A stretch of DNA of 42,696 bases from a virus. The stretch covers positions 1-42,696 of the IMG/VR virus record IMGVR_UViG_3300046005_001932; one strand, given 5' to 3'. The notes under the pieces are model-generated. The model was not told the DNA's origin. It made no database searches and saw nothing but the letters and a program-made list of their open reading frames with translations. Below are positions 29,891 through 38,882 of the stretch, in pieces (position 1 is the first letter of the stretch; each line of letters begins with the position of its first letter). The position numbers were made by a program, and so were the translations under genes.

Positions 29891-30477
29891 TGGCGATTGA
29901 CCTTCCTTCGTGGCCGTATCCGGCAAAGCAGACGCCGCGCCTTGTCTCTGGCCGGGCTGAACTGCGGCCCGCGTTCGGTGGCGACATCCAGCGCCTGAAC
30001 CGCGCCGGGTCGAGGTACGCCATCGAATATGTCATGCCGGTGATGCGCTACGAGGACGCGCAGGACTGGTCGGACATCAATGACGAGACCTCGACCGTTC
30101 GGATGCGGATCGTGCAGCCGGGCCTCGATGTCGGAGCGCCGGGGATCACGCTGGTCAAAGGCGCGTCGCAGTCGGGGACCACCCTGATTATCGACGGCTT
30201 CACGCCCTACCACGTCCTGCGAAAGCACCAGTGGATCAGCGTCACGACCGGCGGCCGGCTCTATGCCTACCGGGTTAAGACCGAGGTTGCCGCGAACAGT
30301 TCCGGCGAGGCTTCGGTCGTGCTGACGACGATGCTCCGCGTGTCGCCCGCCGACAATGATCCGGTGGAGATTACCGAGCCGCTGATCGAGGGCTTTGCCA
30401 CGGTCCCGCACGACGCGTGGGCCACGGACACGGCGGGCCACGTGGCCCTGTCGTTCACGATTGAAGAGCGCGGCTAG
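29890..30477 (+). CDS. Distal tail-position protein
   Basis: This 195-residue protein begins with DLPSWPYPAKQTPRLVSG and is beta-rich (AIEYVMPVMRYED, VRMRIVQPGLDV, TLIIDGFTPYHVL). It sits where the distal tail (Dit) protein gene is found in siphophages, directly after the tape measure. No clear domain motif can be named, so the role is inferred from position. Confidence 0.6.
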   Translation: MAIDLPSWPYPAKQTPRLVSGRAELRPAFGGDIQRLNRAGSRYAIEYVMPVMRYEDAQDWSDINDETSTVRMRIVQPGLDVGAPGITLVKGASQSGTTLIIDGFTPYHVLRKHQWISVTTGGRLYAYRVKTEVAANSSGEASVVLTTMLRVSPADNDPVEITEPLIEGFATVPHDAWATDTAGHVALSFTIEERG

Positions 30478-31103
30478 TGGACGCGTCTCTGCTCACAGCC
30501 CTTCAGGGCGCCGCGCCGACCCTGGTGCATCTGGTGACGGTCACGCTCTCGGCCGCAACGGTGCGCTGGATGGACACCGGAGGCTCCGGCTTTGTGGTCT
30601 GGGGTGCGAACACCTATTCCGCAGAGGACGCCACCTACGGCGCTCTGGGGGCGATTGGGGCCATAGAGGACGGGTCGGACGGGCAGGCCACGGTCTGCGA
30701 GCTGACCATCCTGTGTGACAGCACCGCGATGGCCCTGTGGATCGCGCCGGAGCGTCAAGGGTCGCTGGTCACGGTTCACCTCGGCGCGGTCAATCCGTCG
30801 ACGGGGCTGCTGATCGGTGAGCCGGAGCTGCTGTTCCGCGGCGAACTGGACCAGCCGCGCATCGGCGTGGGTCAGGGGCAGTCGCTGGTGTTTGACTGCA
30901 TTACCGAAGAGGCCCGGATGCTTGAGCCGAACGAAGAACAGCGGCTGACGGACTCGTTTCATCAATCGGTCTGGCCCGGTGACCTGGGCTGCGAACACAT
31001 CACCGATGTCGAGCGGAAAATCTACTGGCGGGCTAATGACCCGACCAACGCGGTCAGGACCCCGGCCTTGGTAACGCGGTCGACCAGGTCGGCGTCCCTG
31101 TGA
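30477..31103 (+). CDS. Tail tip/hub protein
   Basis: This 208-residue protein starts at GTG overlapping the previous stop. The pattern LLTALQGAAPTLVHLVTVTL, FVVWGANTYSAEDA, ELLFRGELDQPRIGV, LVFDCITEEARMLEPNEEQR and SVWPGDLGCEHI is shared by a family of tail proteins encoded before an NlpC/P60-like gene. It is probably part of the tail tip or baseplate hub. Confidence 0.65.
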   Translation: MDASLLTALQGAAPTLVHLVTVTLSAATVRWMDTGGSGFVVWGANTYSAEDATYGALGAIGAIEDGSDGQATVCELTILCDSTAMALWIAPERQGSLVTVHLGAVNPSTGLLIGEPELLFRGELDQPRIGVGQGQSLVFDCITEEARMLEPNEEQRLTDSFHQSVWPGDLGCEHITDVERKIYWRANDPTNAVRTPALVTRSTRSASL

Positions 31104-31510
31104 GCGGCCGGAAAGCCAAGGCGGCTCAAGCCTGTTTTGATCGGTTTGCTGGCAAAGCGCGGCGCGAAGGCGCGAATGACTGCGCCCGGCTTGCCTGTCA
31201 CGCTCTGCACCATGCGGGCGTCCCCGTTGCGTTCCTCAAAGGGAAGCGGTGGAACAGTGAAGCGGCGGGGTTCCGGCTGCTGCGCTCGCTTGGCTTTGCA
31301 GATCTGATCGAGGCTGTCGACGCGGTTGGGCTGGAGCGCATCGCGCCCGCTCGCGCCGTGGCCGGCGACATCGTGGCCCTGCCCTGTGAGGACGAACGGT
31401 GGGGCTGCGCCCTCACGGTCGCTCTCGGGAATGGCCGGGTGATCGGATTTCTTGACGGCCGTGCCCAAGTCGTCCGGCCGCTGGCCTTTGTCACGGCGTG
31501 GAGGGTCTAG
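31100..31510 (+). CDS. NlpC/P60-like tail peptidase (DUF6950-like)
   Basis: This 136-residue protein starts at GTG overlapping the hub gene. It has NDCARLACHALHHAGVP with the expected catalytic Cys, a conserved VAGDIVALP, and ends VRPLAFVTAWRV, as in DUF6950 cysteine peptidase-like tail proteins. The usual catalytic His lies after a Gly in a weaker context (WGCALTVALGNG), so activity is uncertain. In lambda the equivalent is gpK. Confidence 0.7.
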   Translation: MSGRKAKAAQACFDRFAGKARREGANDCARLACHALHHAGVPVAFLKGKRWNSEAAGFRLLRSLGFADLIEAVDAVGLERIAPARAVAGDIVALPCEDERWGCALTVALGNGRVIGFLDGRAQVVRPLAFVTAWRV

Positions 31511-33376
31511 ATGCCCGATATGCTCGCCGCCGCCGCTTCGGCCATTGCAACCGGGCTAGAAACCGTTGGGCTTGATGCCGCGACCGCAGCAGCAATCGGT
31601 GAGGTTGTAGTCTCTACGGCGGTGGACGCCGCTACGGCCGCCGCCATTGCAGAGCTTTCCGGAGAACCGCGAGCCGAAGGATCGGCCACCGCCTTCCGGG
31701 CTGACACTGACGCCGGAATCCCGATTGCCTATGGCCGCGTCGGCTGCGCCGGGGTCATCAACTACCGCGTCGCCTATGACGCGACCAACCGATACCAGTC
31801 GCTGTTCTGCACAGTCTCGGCCGGCCCGATCCAGTCGTTCGTCAGCTTCGCGGCGGACGACATTGTCACCACCTTTGACGGGACGCTGAACAAGTCCGAC
31901 TCCGGCGATCACGTCGGCTTTATGTGGCTCAAGAAGAACCTCGGCGCGCAGCCGCAAACCGCCCTGACCTCCCCGACCGGAACCGGCGCAGGCATTGCGG
32001 CTCCCGATTGGGGCGTGAACCACAAGCTCAACGGACTGGCCAGCTACGTCCTGACCATGTTTGAGAACTCCAAGCTGTCGGAGTACCAGGGCGGCGTCGT
32101 CAAGCCGCTGCACGTCATCGAAGGCGTGTTCGGCTGGGACCCGCGGCTGGACAGCACCTATCCCGGCGGCTCGGGTTCCTGTCGGCTGCTGACGCCCTCG
32201 ACCTGGGTCTGGATTGATGAGGGCGCGATCGCTGCGCTGAACTGGTGCATCGGGCGCTGGGCCGGTGATTCCGGCGGCGGAACCTATGGCGTCCCGTATG
32301 CCTGTTCGCTGATCGGCGGCATCGGTTCCTCACTGGCCGGCATCGACGTGGCGGCCTTCGTCAACGCGGCCAATGTGGCGGACGCAAACGGTTGGAAGGT
32401 CGCGGCCTATCCGACGACGAAGGACGACAAATACACGGTCCTGACCAACCTGCTGCAAGCCTCGGGCGCGGTGCCGGCGCGCAAGGGCGGGCTTATCAGT
32501 TGCATCACGAACGGCGAAGATCAGGCGTCCGTCGTGACCATCACGGCGGCGGACACGGCGGGGCCGGTCGAGGTCTCGCTGGGCCAGTCGCGCCTCGAGC
32601 GGATCAACACCATCCTGCCCCGGTTCTGGTCGGAGGATCACCGCTGGGAGATGGTGCAGATCGCGCCGATCACCAACTCGACCTGGGTAACCGAGGACGG
32701 CAGCAAGAAGCGGACGCGCGGGGTGGACTATCCCTACGTCCCTGACGCCGATCAGGCCGCCCAGCTCGCCTATTACGACATCGCCAACGCCCGCGAGGCG
32801 GTGACGGGAACGGTCCCGTTCAAGCCGCACATGAGGCGGATCGAGCCGGGCGACTGCTTCACCTTCAACGAGCCGGGCTTCCTGCTAAGTGGCCTCAAGG
32901 TGAAGTGCCTGCGCCGGTCCTATGACCCCATGACGGGCGGGGTCCGCATCACCTTCCGGCAGGAGACGACGGCCAAACACGCGGCGGCTCTGGCCAAGAC
33001 GGGCACCGCGCCGGGCGACTCCACACCCTTCACGCCGCCGGCTGCGCCATCGGCCCCGACCATCACCAGCGTCACGGACAACTACGACACCAGCGGCCTG
33101 ATCGTCACGGCCAGCCTGAGCGTCCTCGCCAACGGCCCGGCAGAGGATGGGCTGGACTGGTCGCTGCGCTGGCGCGTGGCCTCCGGTGCGTGGGTTGAAA
33201 GCCTGCACACCGACCAACTGACGGACCCGACCCTGCAAAGCGGCCTGGTGCCTCTCGGTGAAACCCTCGACGTGCAGGTCGCCTATTTCGTCGGCGGCGT
33301 TCGCACGGCCTGGTCCTCGACAACGACCATCGCGATTGACGAGTCGGACGTGATTATCGACGGGAATGACCCATGA
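31511..33376 (+). CDS. Central tail tip protein (gpJ-like)
   Basis: This 621-residue protein starts with an Ala-rich helical segment, then IPIAYGRVGCAGVINYRVAY and other features of tip attachment proteins. Its middle has MFENSKLSEYQGGVVKPLHV, and the C-terminal 110 residues (PAAPSAPTITSVTDNYDTSG) begin a fibronectin type III-like domain. It is the baseplate hub that joins tail and fibres. Length is shorter than lambda J. Confidence 0.75.
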   Translation: MPDMLAAAASAIATGLETVGLDAATAAAIGEVVVSTAVDAATAAAIAELSGEPRAEGSATAFRADTDAGIPIAYGRVGCAGVINYRVAYDATNRYQSLFCTVSAGPIQSFVSFAADDIVTTFDGTLNKSDSGDHVGFMWLKKNLGAQPQTALTSPTGTGAGIAAPDWGVNHKLNGLASYVLTMFENSKLSEYQGGVVKPLHVIEGVFGWDPRLDSTYPGGSGSCRLLTPSTWVWIDEGAIAALNWCIGRWAGDSGGGTYGVPYACSLIGGIGSSLAGIDVAAFVNAANVADANGWKVAAYPTTKDDKYTVLTNLLQASGAVPARKGGLISCITNGEDQASVVTITAADTAGPVEVSLGQSRLERINTILPRFWSEDHRWEMVQIAPITNSTWVTEDGSKKRTRGVDYPYVPDADQAAQLAYYDIANAREAVTGTVPFKPHMRRIEPGDCFTFNEPGFLLSGLKVKCLRRSYDPMTGGVRITFRQETTAKHAAALAKTGTAPGDSTPFTPPAAPSAPTITSVTDNYDTSGLIVTASLSVLANGPAEDGLDWSLRWRVASGAWVESLHTDQLTDPTLQSGLVPLGETLDVQVAYFVGGVRTAWSSTTTIAIDESDVIIDGNDP

Positions 33377-34467
33377 CGACGACGGTCAACATCCGCCTGA
33401 AAATGCGGGGACGGCTGGCGGCGGATTGGACCTCGGGCAATGAGGTCCTGCTGGCCCGCGAGATGGGTCTGGAGACCGATACCCGAAAGTTCAAGTTCGG
33501 AGACGGCGCGACCGCTTGGAACTCTCTGCCCTATGCCGGAGGGCCAACCTTGGGCACAGGCGTCGAGACGTTCCTGGGAACGCCGACCTCTGCAAACCTG
33601 CGGGCAGCTATCACCGACGAGACGGGCACGGGATCGCTGGTGTTCGCCACTTCCCCGACGCTGGTGACGCCGGCCCTCGGAACCCCTGCGTCGGGCGTCC
33701 TGACGAACACAACGGGCCTGCCGATCAGTACCGGGGTCTCCGGCCTCGGCACGGGTGTCGCCACCTTCCTTGCCACCCCTTCATCGGCCAACCTGCTGTC
33801 GGCTGTCACGGACGAGACTGGCACCGGCAGTCTGGTGTTCGGGACTGCTCCCAGCATCTCTGCCCCGGTCATCACGGGCGGCGCGGCCATTACGGGCGCG
33901 GTGACCGTCTCCACGACCTTCTCTGCTTTGGCTGGAGCGTTCGGCGTCGACACGGACGGCGTGGTCACCTTCCCCCACGCTCTTGCCTCGGGCTTCGCCT
34001 ATCTTCGCGCGCCTACCTCGCGTGGCCTTCTGATTCAAAGTGGGACGACGACCCTCATCACCGTCCCCGCCAGCACGGCCTCTACCCTGGCTCTCGCTTA
34101 TGCGGGCCTTCAGATCGGCAACACGTCGGGCGGTGGAACCTCGATCTACCTCAACTCCATCGGCGCGTCAGACCTGAACCTGCGAGCCGGTGACGGCAAT
34201 GTCTCCCGCACCGCCGACGTGATCGTCTCGGTCAAGAACAACGTCGAAGTGGCCCGCTTCACCGATACCGCACGTCTCGGCATTGGAACCAACGACCCGC
34301 AAGTCGTCCTCGATGTGAACGACGACAGCATTCGTGTCCGTACCTCGGCCAGCCCCACATCAAGCGGAACTGGCATCGCCGGCGAGATCGCTTGGGATGC
34401 CAGCTACATCTACGTCTGCACGGCCACCAACACTTGGAAGCGCGTCGCCCTGACCGGCGGCTACTAG
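33373..34467 (+). CDS. Tail fibre with tropism-determinant-like N-domain
   Basis: This 364-residue protein opens with a tropism-determinant-type N-domain (RLAADWTSGNEVLLAREMGL, KFGDGATAWNSLPYAGG). A repeat unit containing TFLGTPTSANLRAAITDETG occurs twice, near residues 64-95 and 125-155, with TLVTPALGTPASGVLTNTTG between. The C-terminal half is Thr/Ser/Gly-rich beta. It is likely an adhesin fibre. Linkers of this sort recombine readily among phages. Confidence 0.75.
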   Translation: MTTTVNIRLKMRGRLAADWTSGNEVLLAREMGLETDTRKFKFGDGATAWNSLPYAGGPTLGTGVETFLGTPTSANLRAAITDETGTGSLVFATSPTLVTPALGTPASGVLTNTTGLPISTGVSGLGTGVATFLATPSSANLLSAVTDETGTGSLVFGTAPSISAPVITGGAAITGAVTVSTTFSALAGAFGVDTDGVVTFPHALASGFAYLRAPTSRGLLIQSGTTTLITVPASTASTLALAYAGLQIGNTSGGGTSIYLNSIGASDLNLRAGDGNVSRTADVIVSVKNNVEVARFTDTARLGIGTNDPQVVLDVNDDSIRVRTSASPTSSGTGIAGEIAWDASYIYVCTATNTWKRVALTGGY

Positions 34468-34522
34468 GCCCCCAACCCCACCCCGGACCACCCATGACCA
34501 AAGCCACGCGAGGGCCTGACGA

Positions 34523-34921
34523 ATGACGCCTGGAACCCTGCCGATCACCGTCTATCGGAACACGCCCTATGTGGAGTCAATCCGCTTTGTCGGCCTCGAC
34601 TTCACGGGCGGCACGTTCGCGCTGCAAGTCCGCGCCCTGCCCGGTACGGCCGGCTCGGCGCTGATCGGGCTAACCAACCAGACCGCCGGGACGCAGGGTC
34701 TGTCGGTGGCCGTGACGGAAGAAAGCGGCGTCGATGTTTCGACCCTGACCATCCAGATCGACGAGTCCACCATAGACGCCCTGCTGCCCGCCTCGACCAA
34801 CGGTCAAAAGGCCGGGACGGACGTGGTCCTCTACTACGACCTCATCATGACCGGGACCGGCCTGACGAAGGCCCGATACCTTGAAGGCACATTCACCATC
34901 GCAGAGGGAGTGACGGTCTGA
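34523..34921 (+). CDS. Fibre-associated beta protein
   Basis: This 132-residue protein is beta-rich: PITVYRNTPYVESIRFVGLDF, FALQVRALPGTAGSALIGL and GTDVVLYYDLIMTGTG. It is encoded between two fibre genes and its stop overlaps the esterase ATG. Proteins of this kind may be tail baseplate spacers; the family is not certain. Confidence 0.55.
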   Translation: MTPGTLPITVYRNTPYVESIRFVGLDFTGGTFALQVRALPGTAGSALIGLTNQTAGTQGLSVAVTEESGVDVSTLTIQIDESTIDALLPASTNGQKAGTDVVLYYDLIMTGTGLTKARYLEGTFTIAEGVTV

Positions 34922-36909
34922 TGGCTATCGCTGAAGTCACCGTCGTCAATAATGCCGTCACGGTCACGGTTGAAGGCGCCGCCCTGCTGGCCCCACTGGT
35001 CGCCTCGGCCACCGCCTCCGCCGCAACGGCCACGACCAAGGCGAGCGAGGCCGCGGCGTCGGCCGCCAGCGCCGCTGATGCCGTTGAGCAATCCACCGAT
35101 GTCATCAACCCGACCACGGTGACCCGCCGCTACGGCCCGCTCGCCCTGGGCACCAACATCGCGGACTTCGTGGAGAACTATTCCTGGCTGCTTTGGCAGG
35201 CCACGGAACGGACGACGATCACTGAAATCGGCCTGACCGTTGCGGCGGTTGGTTCGGGCGCTGCGTCTTTTTTCGTTGCGACGGGCGACCCTGAAAGCGG
35301 CAGCATGACCTTCGTGTCAGCGACCGCGCTCCCGACGATTGTCTCGACGGGCGCGCAGGTCTGGACGACGCCAACGCTGCCGGAAATCCAGCCGGGCCAG
35401 TGGGTCGGCCTGACCTTCCCGTCCGGTGGCCCGACTGTTCGACGCCGGTATGGGCGGACCTATCAAAGGTCACCTGCGTTCACGACCGGAACGGTTGCCT
35501 TCAGCGTCGCGCCCGGCCTTGATGCCTACTTCCTGACATCCGAGCCGTCTTACGCTGTTGAGATCGAGGCACTCTCGCCCGAGGTTCAGGCGGCGCTTTC
35601 GGTTGCCCCCGCCAGCGCGGAGACCCAGACCCTTTGGACCGGCTATCAAGGCGGTCTGACTGTCGCGACAACGGGGTATAGCGCGGGCAGCGTTATCTAT
35701 ATCGACGCTGCGAAATATGCGGCCAGCATCACCGGGCTGAAGTTCCGCGTGAACGCGGTCGGGAACGGTCTAGCGAACGTCATGGTCATGCGCGGCGACG
35801 TCGTGACCGGGCGTCCGACGGTTGTTTACGAAGAGGCGCTTCCGACGATTAGCGCAATCGGTGAGGCGAGCTTCACCGCGCCGACCGATTTCGCTCCGTA
35901 CTTCCTGCGGCGTGGAGACCTCGTTTGTGTTGTCTCGCAGGTCGGCGGCCCCACCCTTGGCACCATCGAAACGTCAACCGCCGACACGTTCTATTCAGTC
36001 TTCGGCAACCCTCTGTACCAGGGGAACAAGGCGGCATTCACCACGACAGCAAACCGCATCGCGGCGGCGCGCTTTAGCCAGTCGGTTCAGAACCTGAACC
36101 TGCCAGTGCCGACCACTCCGCTGATGTGGGATATGTTCCTGCTCGCCGGTCAATCGAACATGGTGGGCAAGGCGTCAGCCGGACAGACCCCGATCAAGGC
36201 GGGCATCGCGAAGCAGTATTACAGCAGCGCGCTGACCGACCTGACCGGCGACCCTGTCGGCGCTGCTGACACCGGCTCGATGTGCCCCGCCTTCGCCGCC
36301 GAGTATTACCGCCGCACCGGGCGCGGGGTGATCTTCGTCCCGGCTGCGGTTCTGGGTTCGGGCCTTCAGTCGGTGACGGGTGGCGGCGTGTCCAACACCT
36401 GGAGCGCGGCGGCCGGGACCGGCGGCGCGGCCTATCGTGTCGCGGCCATCACCGCGCTGAACGCGGCCAAAACGGCGGCGACGGCAGCGGGCTTGGCATG
36501 GCAGTTTGCTGGCGTCCTGTGGTGCCAAGGCGAGGCGGATGGTGACGCCATCGGAACCAGCGTCTCCGGGGCCAGCAAGGCGGGCTATATCAGCGAGTTC
36601 GGCACCCTGATCGCCTATTTCGAGACGCAGACCGGCAGCGCGACCGGGCAGATGCCGATGCTGATTATCCGCACCGGCACCCGCAGCCCGAACAGCGGGG
36701 CCTATGTCGCCGCCTATCAGGATATTCGCGATGCTCAGGACACCTGTGTTCGCACCTATCCCGGCGCGTACATGGCCTTCACCGGGGCGATCAATTTCCT
36801 CGGCCGGAACATGATGCAGGACACCTACCATTGGAACCAGACCGTCCAGAATGAGGTCGGTGTCTCGACGGCAATGGTCGCGGCTTCGGTCTGCGTCGGC
36901 CGCGCTTAA
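34921..36909 (+). CDS. Tail fibre with SGNH/sialate O-acetylesterase domain
   Basis: This 662-residue protein has an Ala/Thr-rich collagen-like or coiled N-terminus (residues 20-60), a long beta-rich spike region, then an SGNH hydrolase: DMFLLAGQSNMVGKASAG with the catalytic Ser (about residue 410), VLWCQGEADGDAIG with Gly/Asn-block residues, and DTYHWNQT with Asp and His near the end. It probably removes O-acetyl groups from surface polysaccharide. The last 121 residues recur in phage A at the window start. Confidence 0.9.
   Translation: MAIAEVTVVNNAVTVTVEGAALLAPLVASATASAATATTKASEAAASAASAADAVEQSTDVINPTTVTRRYGPLALGTNIADFVENYSWLLWQATERTTITEIGLTVAAVGSGAASFFVATGDPESGSMTFVSATALPTIVSTGAQVWTTPTLPEIQPGQWVGLTFPSGGPTVRRRYGRTYQRSPAFTTGTVAFSVAPGLDAYFLTSEPSYAVEIEALSPEVQAALSVAPASAETQTLWTGYQGGLTVATTGYSAGSVIYIDAAKYAASITGLKFRVNAVGNGLANVMVMRGDVVTGRPTVVYEEALPTISAIGEASFTAPTDFAPYFLRRGDLVCVVSQVGGPTLGTIETSTADTFYSVFGNPLYQGNKAAFTTTANRIAAARFSQSVQNLNLPVPTTPLMWDMFLLAGQSNMVGKASAGQTPIKAGIAKQYYSSALTDLTGDPVGAADTGSMCPAFAAEYYRRTGRGVIFVPAAVLGSGLQSVTGGGVSNTWSAAAGTGGAAYRVAAITALNAAKTAATAAGLAWQFAGVLWCQGEADGDAIGTSVSGASKAGYISEFGTLIAYFETQTGSATGQMPMLIIRTGTRSPNSGAYVAAYQDIRDAQDTCVRTYPGAYMAFTGAINFLGRNMMQDTYHWNQTVQNEVGVSTAMVAASVCVGRA
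36543..36909. repeat. Copy of the phage A esterase end (1-367)
   Basis: Base 1 of the window corresponds to 36543 and the two stops coincide (TAG in A, TAA in B). Only one difference is seen in the first 180 bases, after which substitutions become frequent. Sequence past the stop is unrelated in the two phages. Confidence 0.9.
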
Positions 36910-36953
36910 ACCAGCCCAAGCACCACCAATCTCTTAGAGCGAGTGACCCGCTA

Positions 36954-37187
36954 ATGACGTTGCATTCCGACGCCCGCAAGCTGAACTGGTCAATGATCGG
37001 GGTGATTATCGCCCTGATCGTTCAGGCTGCGGCGCTGATCTTCTGGGGCGGCGGGCTTAACCAGCGCGTGTCGAACCTGGAGCGCGTCGTTGCCCCTCTG
37101 GCCGATGGAACCCTCGCCCGTCTGGACGAGCGGACAAAGGCCATGAAGGAACAGCTCGACCGTATTGAGCGGGAAGCGGGCCGGTGA
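36954..37187 (+). CDS. XhlA-like holin accessory
   Basis: This 77-residue protein has an N-terminal membrane segment (SMIGVIIALIVQAAALIFW) followed by a coiled coil (QRVSNLERVVAPL, LDERTKAMKEQLDRIERE). The layout fits XhlA or a spanin-like accessory. It shares the RLDERT block with the phage A protein at 1133-1321. It starts 44 bases after the esterase gene and overlaps the next gene by four bases. Confidence 0.65.
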   Translation: MTLHSDARKLNWSMIGVIIALIVQAAALIFWGGGLNQRVSNLERVVAPLADGTLARLDERTKAMKEQLDRIEREAGR

Positions 37188-37477
37188 CCGACCTGCAAGA
37201 CCCGCTTCCGGAGGCCTCGTTCTTCTACCGCCGGCTGCTGACGTTCGGCTCGGTCGCGGCGTGCCTGCTGCTGGTCTGGCGGCTGACCTATGTCATCCCC
37301 GAGAATGACGCTCTGGGGCTTTGTCAGGCCCTTCTGCTGTTTTCGGCCCTGATGGTCGTCCTCTATGCGGCAGGGGCCTCAGCGGGCGAGATTTTCGGCC
37401 TGCTGGCGAACCTGAAGCTCAGGCTTCGTGGACCCCGTCCGGCAGAGCCTCCGACCGTGCAGACCGAGGGCGATTAG
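37184..37477 (+). CDS. Holin-like membrane protein
   Basis: The GTG at 37184 overlaps the previous stop. This 97-residue protein has two hydrophobic segments (about residues 20-38 and 45-65) and a charged C-terminal tail, fitting a holin in the lysis cassette. It does not look related to the phage A holin-like protein. Confidence 0.6.
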   Translation: MTDLQDPLPEASFFYRRLLTFGSVAACLLLVWRLTYVIPENDALGLCQALLLFSALMVVLYAAGASAGEIFGLLANLKLRLRGPRPAEPPTVQTEGD

Positions 37478-37697
37478 CGACTATCTGCGCCGACCGCACT
37501 CGCCTCCCGATATTGTACGGAAAGAGCGGATGCTGGTCCCAAGCCCAGAAGTCGCTTTGGCCGTAGAAAAAGCAGATGGGGCATTTGCCTGACCCCTCCG
37601 GCGAGGTTTCGTGAGGCTGGCGGCATCGGGTGCAGCGCGGCCAGCCCTGCGCCTGTCCGGTCGTAATCCAGGTACCGTCATCGCGGGCCAGTACCAT
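37419..37697 (-). CDS. Zinc-ribbon-like protein on the opposite strand
   Basis: A minus-strand frame starting at 37697 encodes 92 residues with PRCTRCRQPHETS and GKCPICFFYGQSDFW, two CxxC knuckles about 17 residues apart, which suggest a zinc ribbon. It fills most of the 314-base gap (37478-37791) between holin and endolysin that has no plus-strand gene, and overlaps the holin gene end by 59 bases. It has no clear ribosome site. It may be a lysogeny-expressed accessory gene. Confidence 0.45.
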   Translation of the reverse strand: MVLARDDGTWITTGQAQGWPRCTRCRQPHETSPEGSGKCPICFFYGQSDFWAWDQHPLFPYNIGRRVRSAQIVANRPRSARSEALPDGVHEA

Positions 37698-37791
37698 GAC
37701 TAGGCGTCCTGCGCGTCTGATTGCGCTCCAGCCGTTACCTGCGCGTCGCCTTCCCATCCCCAAAACCTAGCAGAATCCAACGGAGAAAGCC

Positions 37792-38175
37792 ATGGCCTAT
37801 GCCTTCGGCGCAACTTCAACCGCGCGTCTCGCTCAGGTGCATCCCGACCTCCAAAAGGTCGCGCATCTGGCCCTGTCCTACAGCCCTCACGACTTCACTA
37901 TCACCGAGGGCATCCGGTCACTGGCCCGGCAGAAGCAGCTTAAGGCCGCTGGCGCATCGCAGACCCTGAACAGCCGCCACATCACCGGCCACGCGCTCGA
38001 TTTCGCCGTGCTGGTCGCTGGCAAGGTCCGGTGGGATTGGCCGCTCTACCCGCCCGTGGCTGACGCCTTCAAGCGCGCGGCGAAGGAACTGAACATCCCG
38101 ATCATCTGGGGCGGCGACTGGAAGTCCCTGCGAGACGGTCCGCACATCGAACTCGACCGGAGGAAGTACCCGTGA
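37792..38175 (+). CDS. Endolysin, M15 peptidase
   Basis: This 127-residue M15 enzyme has EGIRSLARQKQL, the zinc site SRHITGHALDFAV and the final ligand block DGPHIEL, and no signal peptide. It cuts peptidoglycan peptide bonds to lyse the host. It is a shorter relative of the phage A enzyme at 1626-2048. A GGAGAAAG ribosome site precedes the ATG. Confidence 0.9.
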   Translation: MAYAFGATSTARLAQVHPDLQKVAHLALSYSPHDFTITEGIRSLARQKQLKAAGASQTLNSRHITGHALDFAVLVAGKVRWDWPLYPPVADAFKRAAKELNIPIIWGGDWKSLRDGPHIELDRRKYP

Positions 38176-38276
38176 TCTCCCTCCTCCTCGGCATCGCTAT
38201 CGGCTGGTTCTGCGGCATCGCCAGCGTGTTCATCGCTATCCTGTGGGCCTACCGGAAGGGCGTGGGCGGATGCTAG
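38172..38276 (+). CDS. 34-residue membrane peptide of the lysis cassette
   Basis: A GTG at 38172 overlaps the endolysin stop (GTGA). The product is one hydrophobic segment (LLLGIAIGWFCGIASVFIAI) with a small basic tail, ending at 38276 over the next ATG. Position and topology suggest a small holin, antiholin or pinholin. Confidence 0.55.
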   Translation: MISLLLGIAIGWFCGIASVFIAILWAYRKGVGGC

Positions 38277-38665
38277 CCCGCATCCCGTGGCGGCTGATCG
38301 GCTACGTCCTCGCTGCCGTGCTGGCCCTCGTAACTGTCGTGTCCTTCATCTCCGACCCGTTCGGCATCCGGTCGTTCTTCCGGGATCGGCAGGAAACCCG
38401 CGCGGAGACTGCGGAGAGCGATGCGTCTGCGCGTGGGCTTGAAGTCGAAGGCGAGCGCGCACTGTCAACCAGGGTTGACACCTATCACACCCAAGTTGTC
38501 GAGGTCCGGGACATGACAGCCCGCGCCGAGACCGAAGCACGGAGCGCCCCCGATGCCGCCCAACCCCTTGCGGCTGATCGCGCCGCTCGCCTTGCTCGTC
38601 ACGATGACGGCCTGTGCGACACCCGGCCCTCAGTCTGTGGAGCCGCCCCGGCTGAGCCTTCCTAA
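38270..38665 (+). CDS. i-spanin (Rz-like)
   Basis: The start at 38270 gives 131 residues with an N-terminal anchor (YVLAAVLALVTVVSFI) and a charged periplasmic helix (RAETEARSAPDAAQPLAADR). It overlaps the o-spanin gene by 113 bases in another frame, as in Rz/Rz1. The C-terminal residues include two Cys that might form dimers. Confidence 0.75.
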   Translation: MLARIPWRLIGYVLAAVLALVTVVSFISDPFGIRSFFRDRQETRAETAESDASARGLEVEGERALSTRVDTYHTQVVEVRDMTARAETEARSAPDAAQPLAADRAARLARHDDGLCDTRPSVCGAAPAEPS

Positions 38666-38882
38666 AGCGGCGGAAACGACCTGCACTCTCGACCGCCTGC
38701 CTCCCGCCCCCACGGAGGCCGATCTTGAGACGGGTTACGCCCGGCGCGGTGCCTCAATCGTCCTGTGTGACGCCGCCCGCGATCTAGCCGTCCAGACCCT
38801 GATCGCAGAGCGCGAGTTGCAGGACCGCTGGCGCGAACAACAAAACCCCCGCCCTTGGTGGCGCATCATCACGGGTGGCTGA
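38553..38882 (+). CDS. o-spanin (Rz1-like lipoprotein)
   Basis: This 109-residue protein has a lipoprotein signal with a VTMTAC lipobox (Cys21 or so). The mature part is Pro-rich (PPRLSLPKAA and RLPPAPTEADLE), a feature of Rz1 proteins. It should pair with the i-spanin across the periplasm. Confidence 0.75.
   Translation: MPPNPLRLIAPLALLVTMTACATPGPQSVEPPRLSLPKAAETTCTLDRLPPAPTEADLETGYARRGASIVLCDAARDLAVQTLIAERELQDRWREQQNPRPWWRIITGG

Noticed and set aside
19160-31510. Gene transfer agent cluster
   Set aside because: Some tail genes resemble GTA genes, but integrases, a repressor switch, replication genes, attachment sites and a spanin set show this is a temperate phage.
34494-34526. Ten-codon frame ending on the next ATG
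   Set aside because: An ATG at 34494 gives MTKATRGPDE and overlaps the next start, but ten residues is too short to support as a gene; it may only be a coupling leader.
33373-36909. Diversity-generating retroelement target
   Set aside because: The tropism-determinant-like N-domain prompted the idea, but no reverse transcriptase or template repeat is seen in the window.
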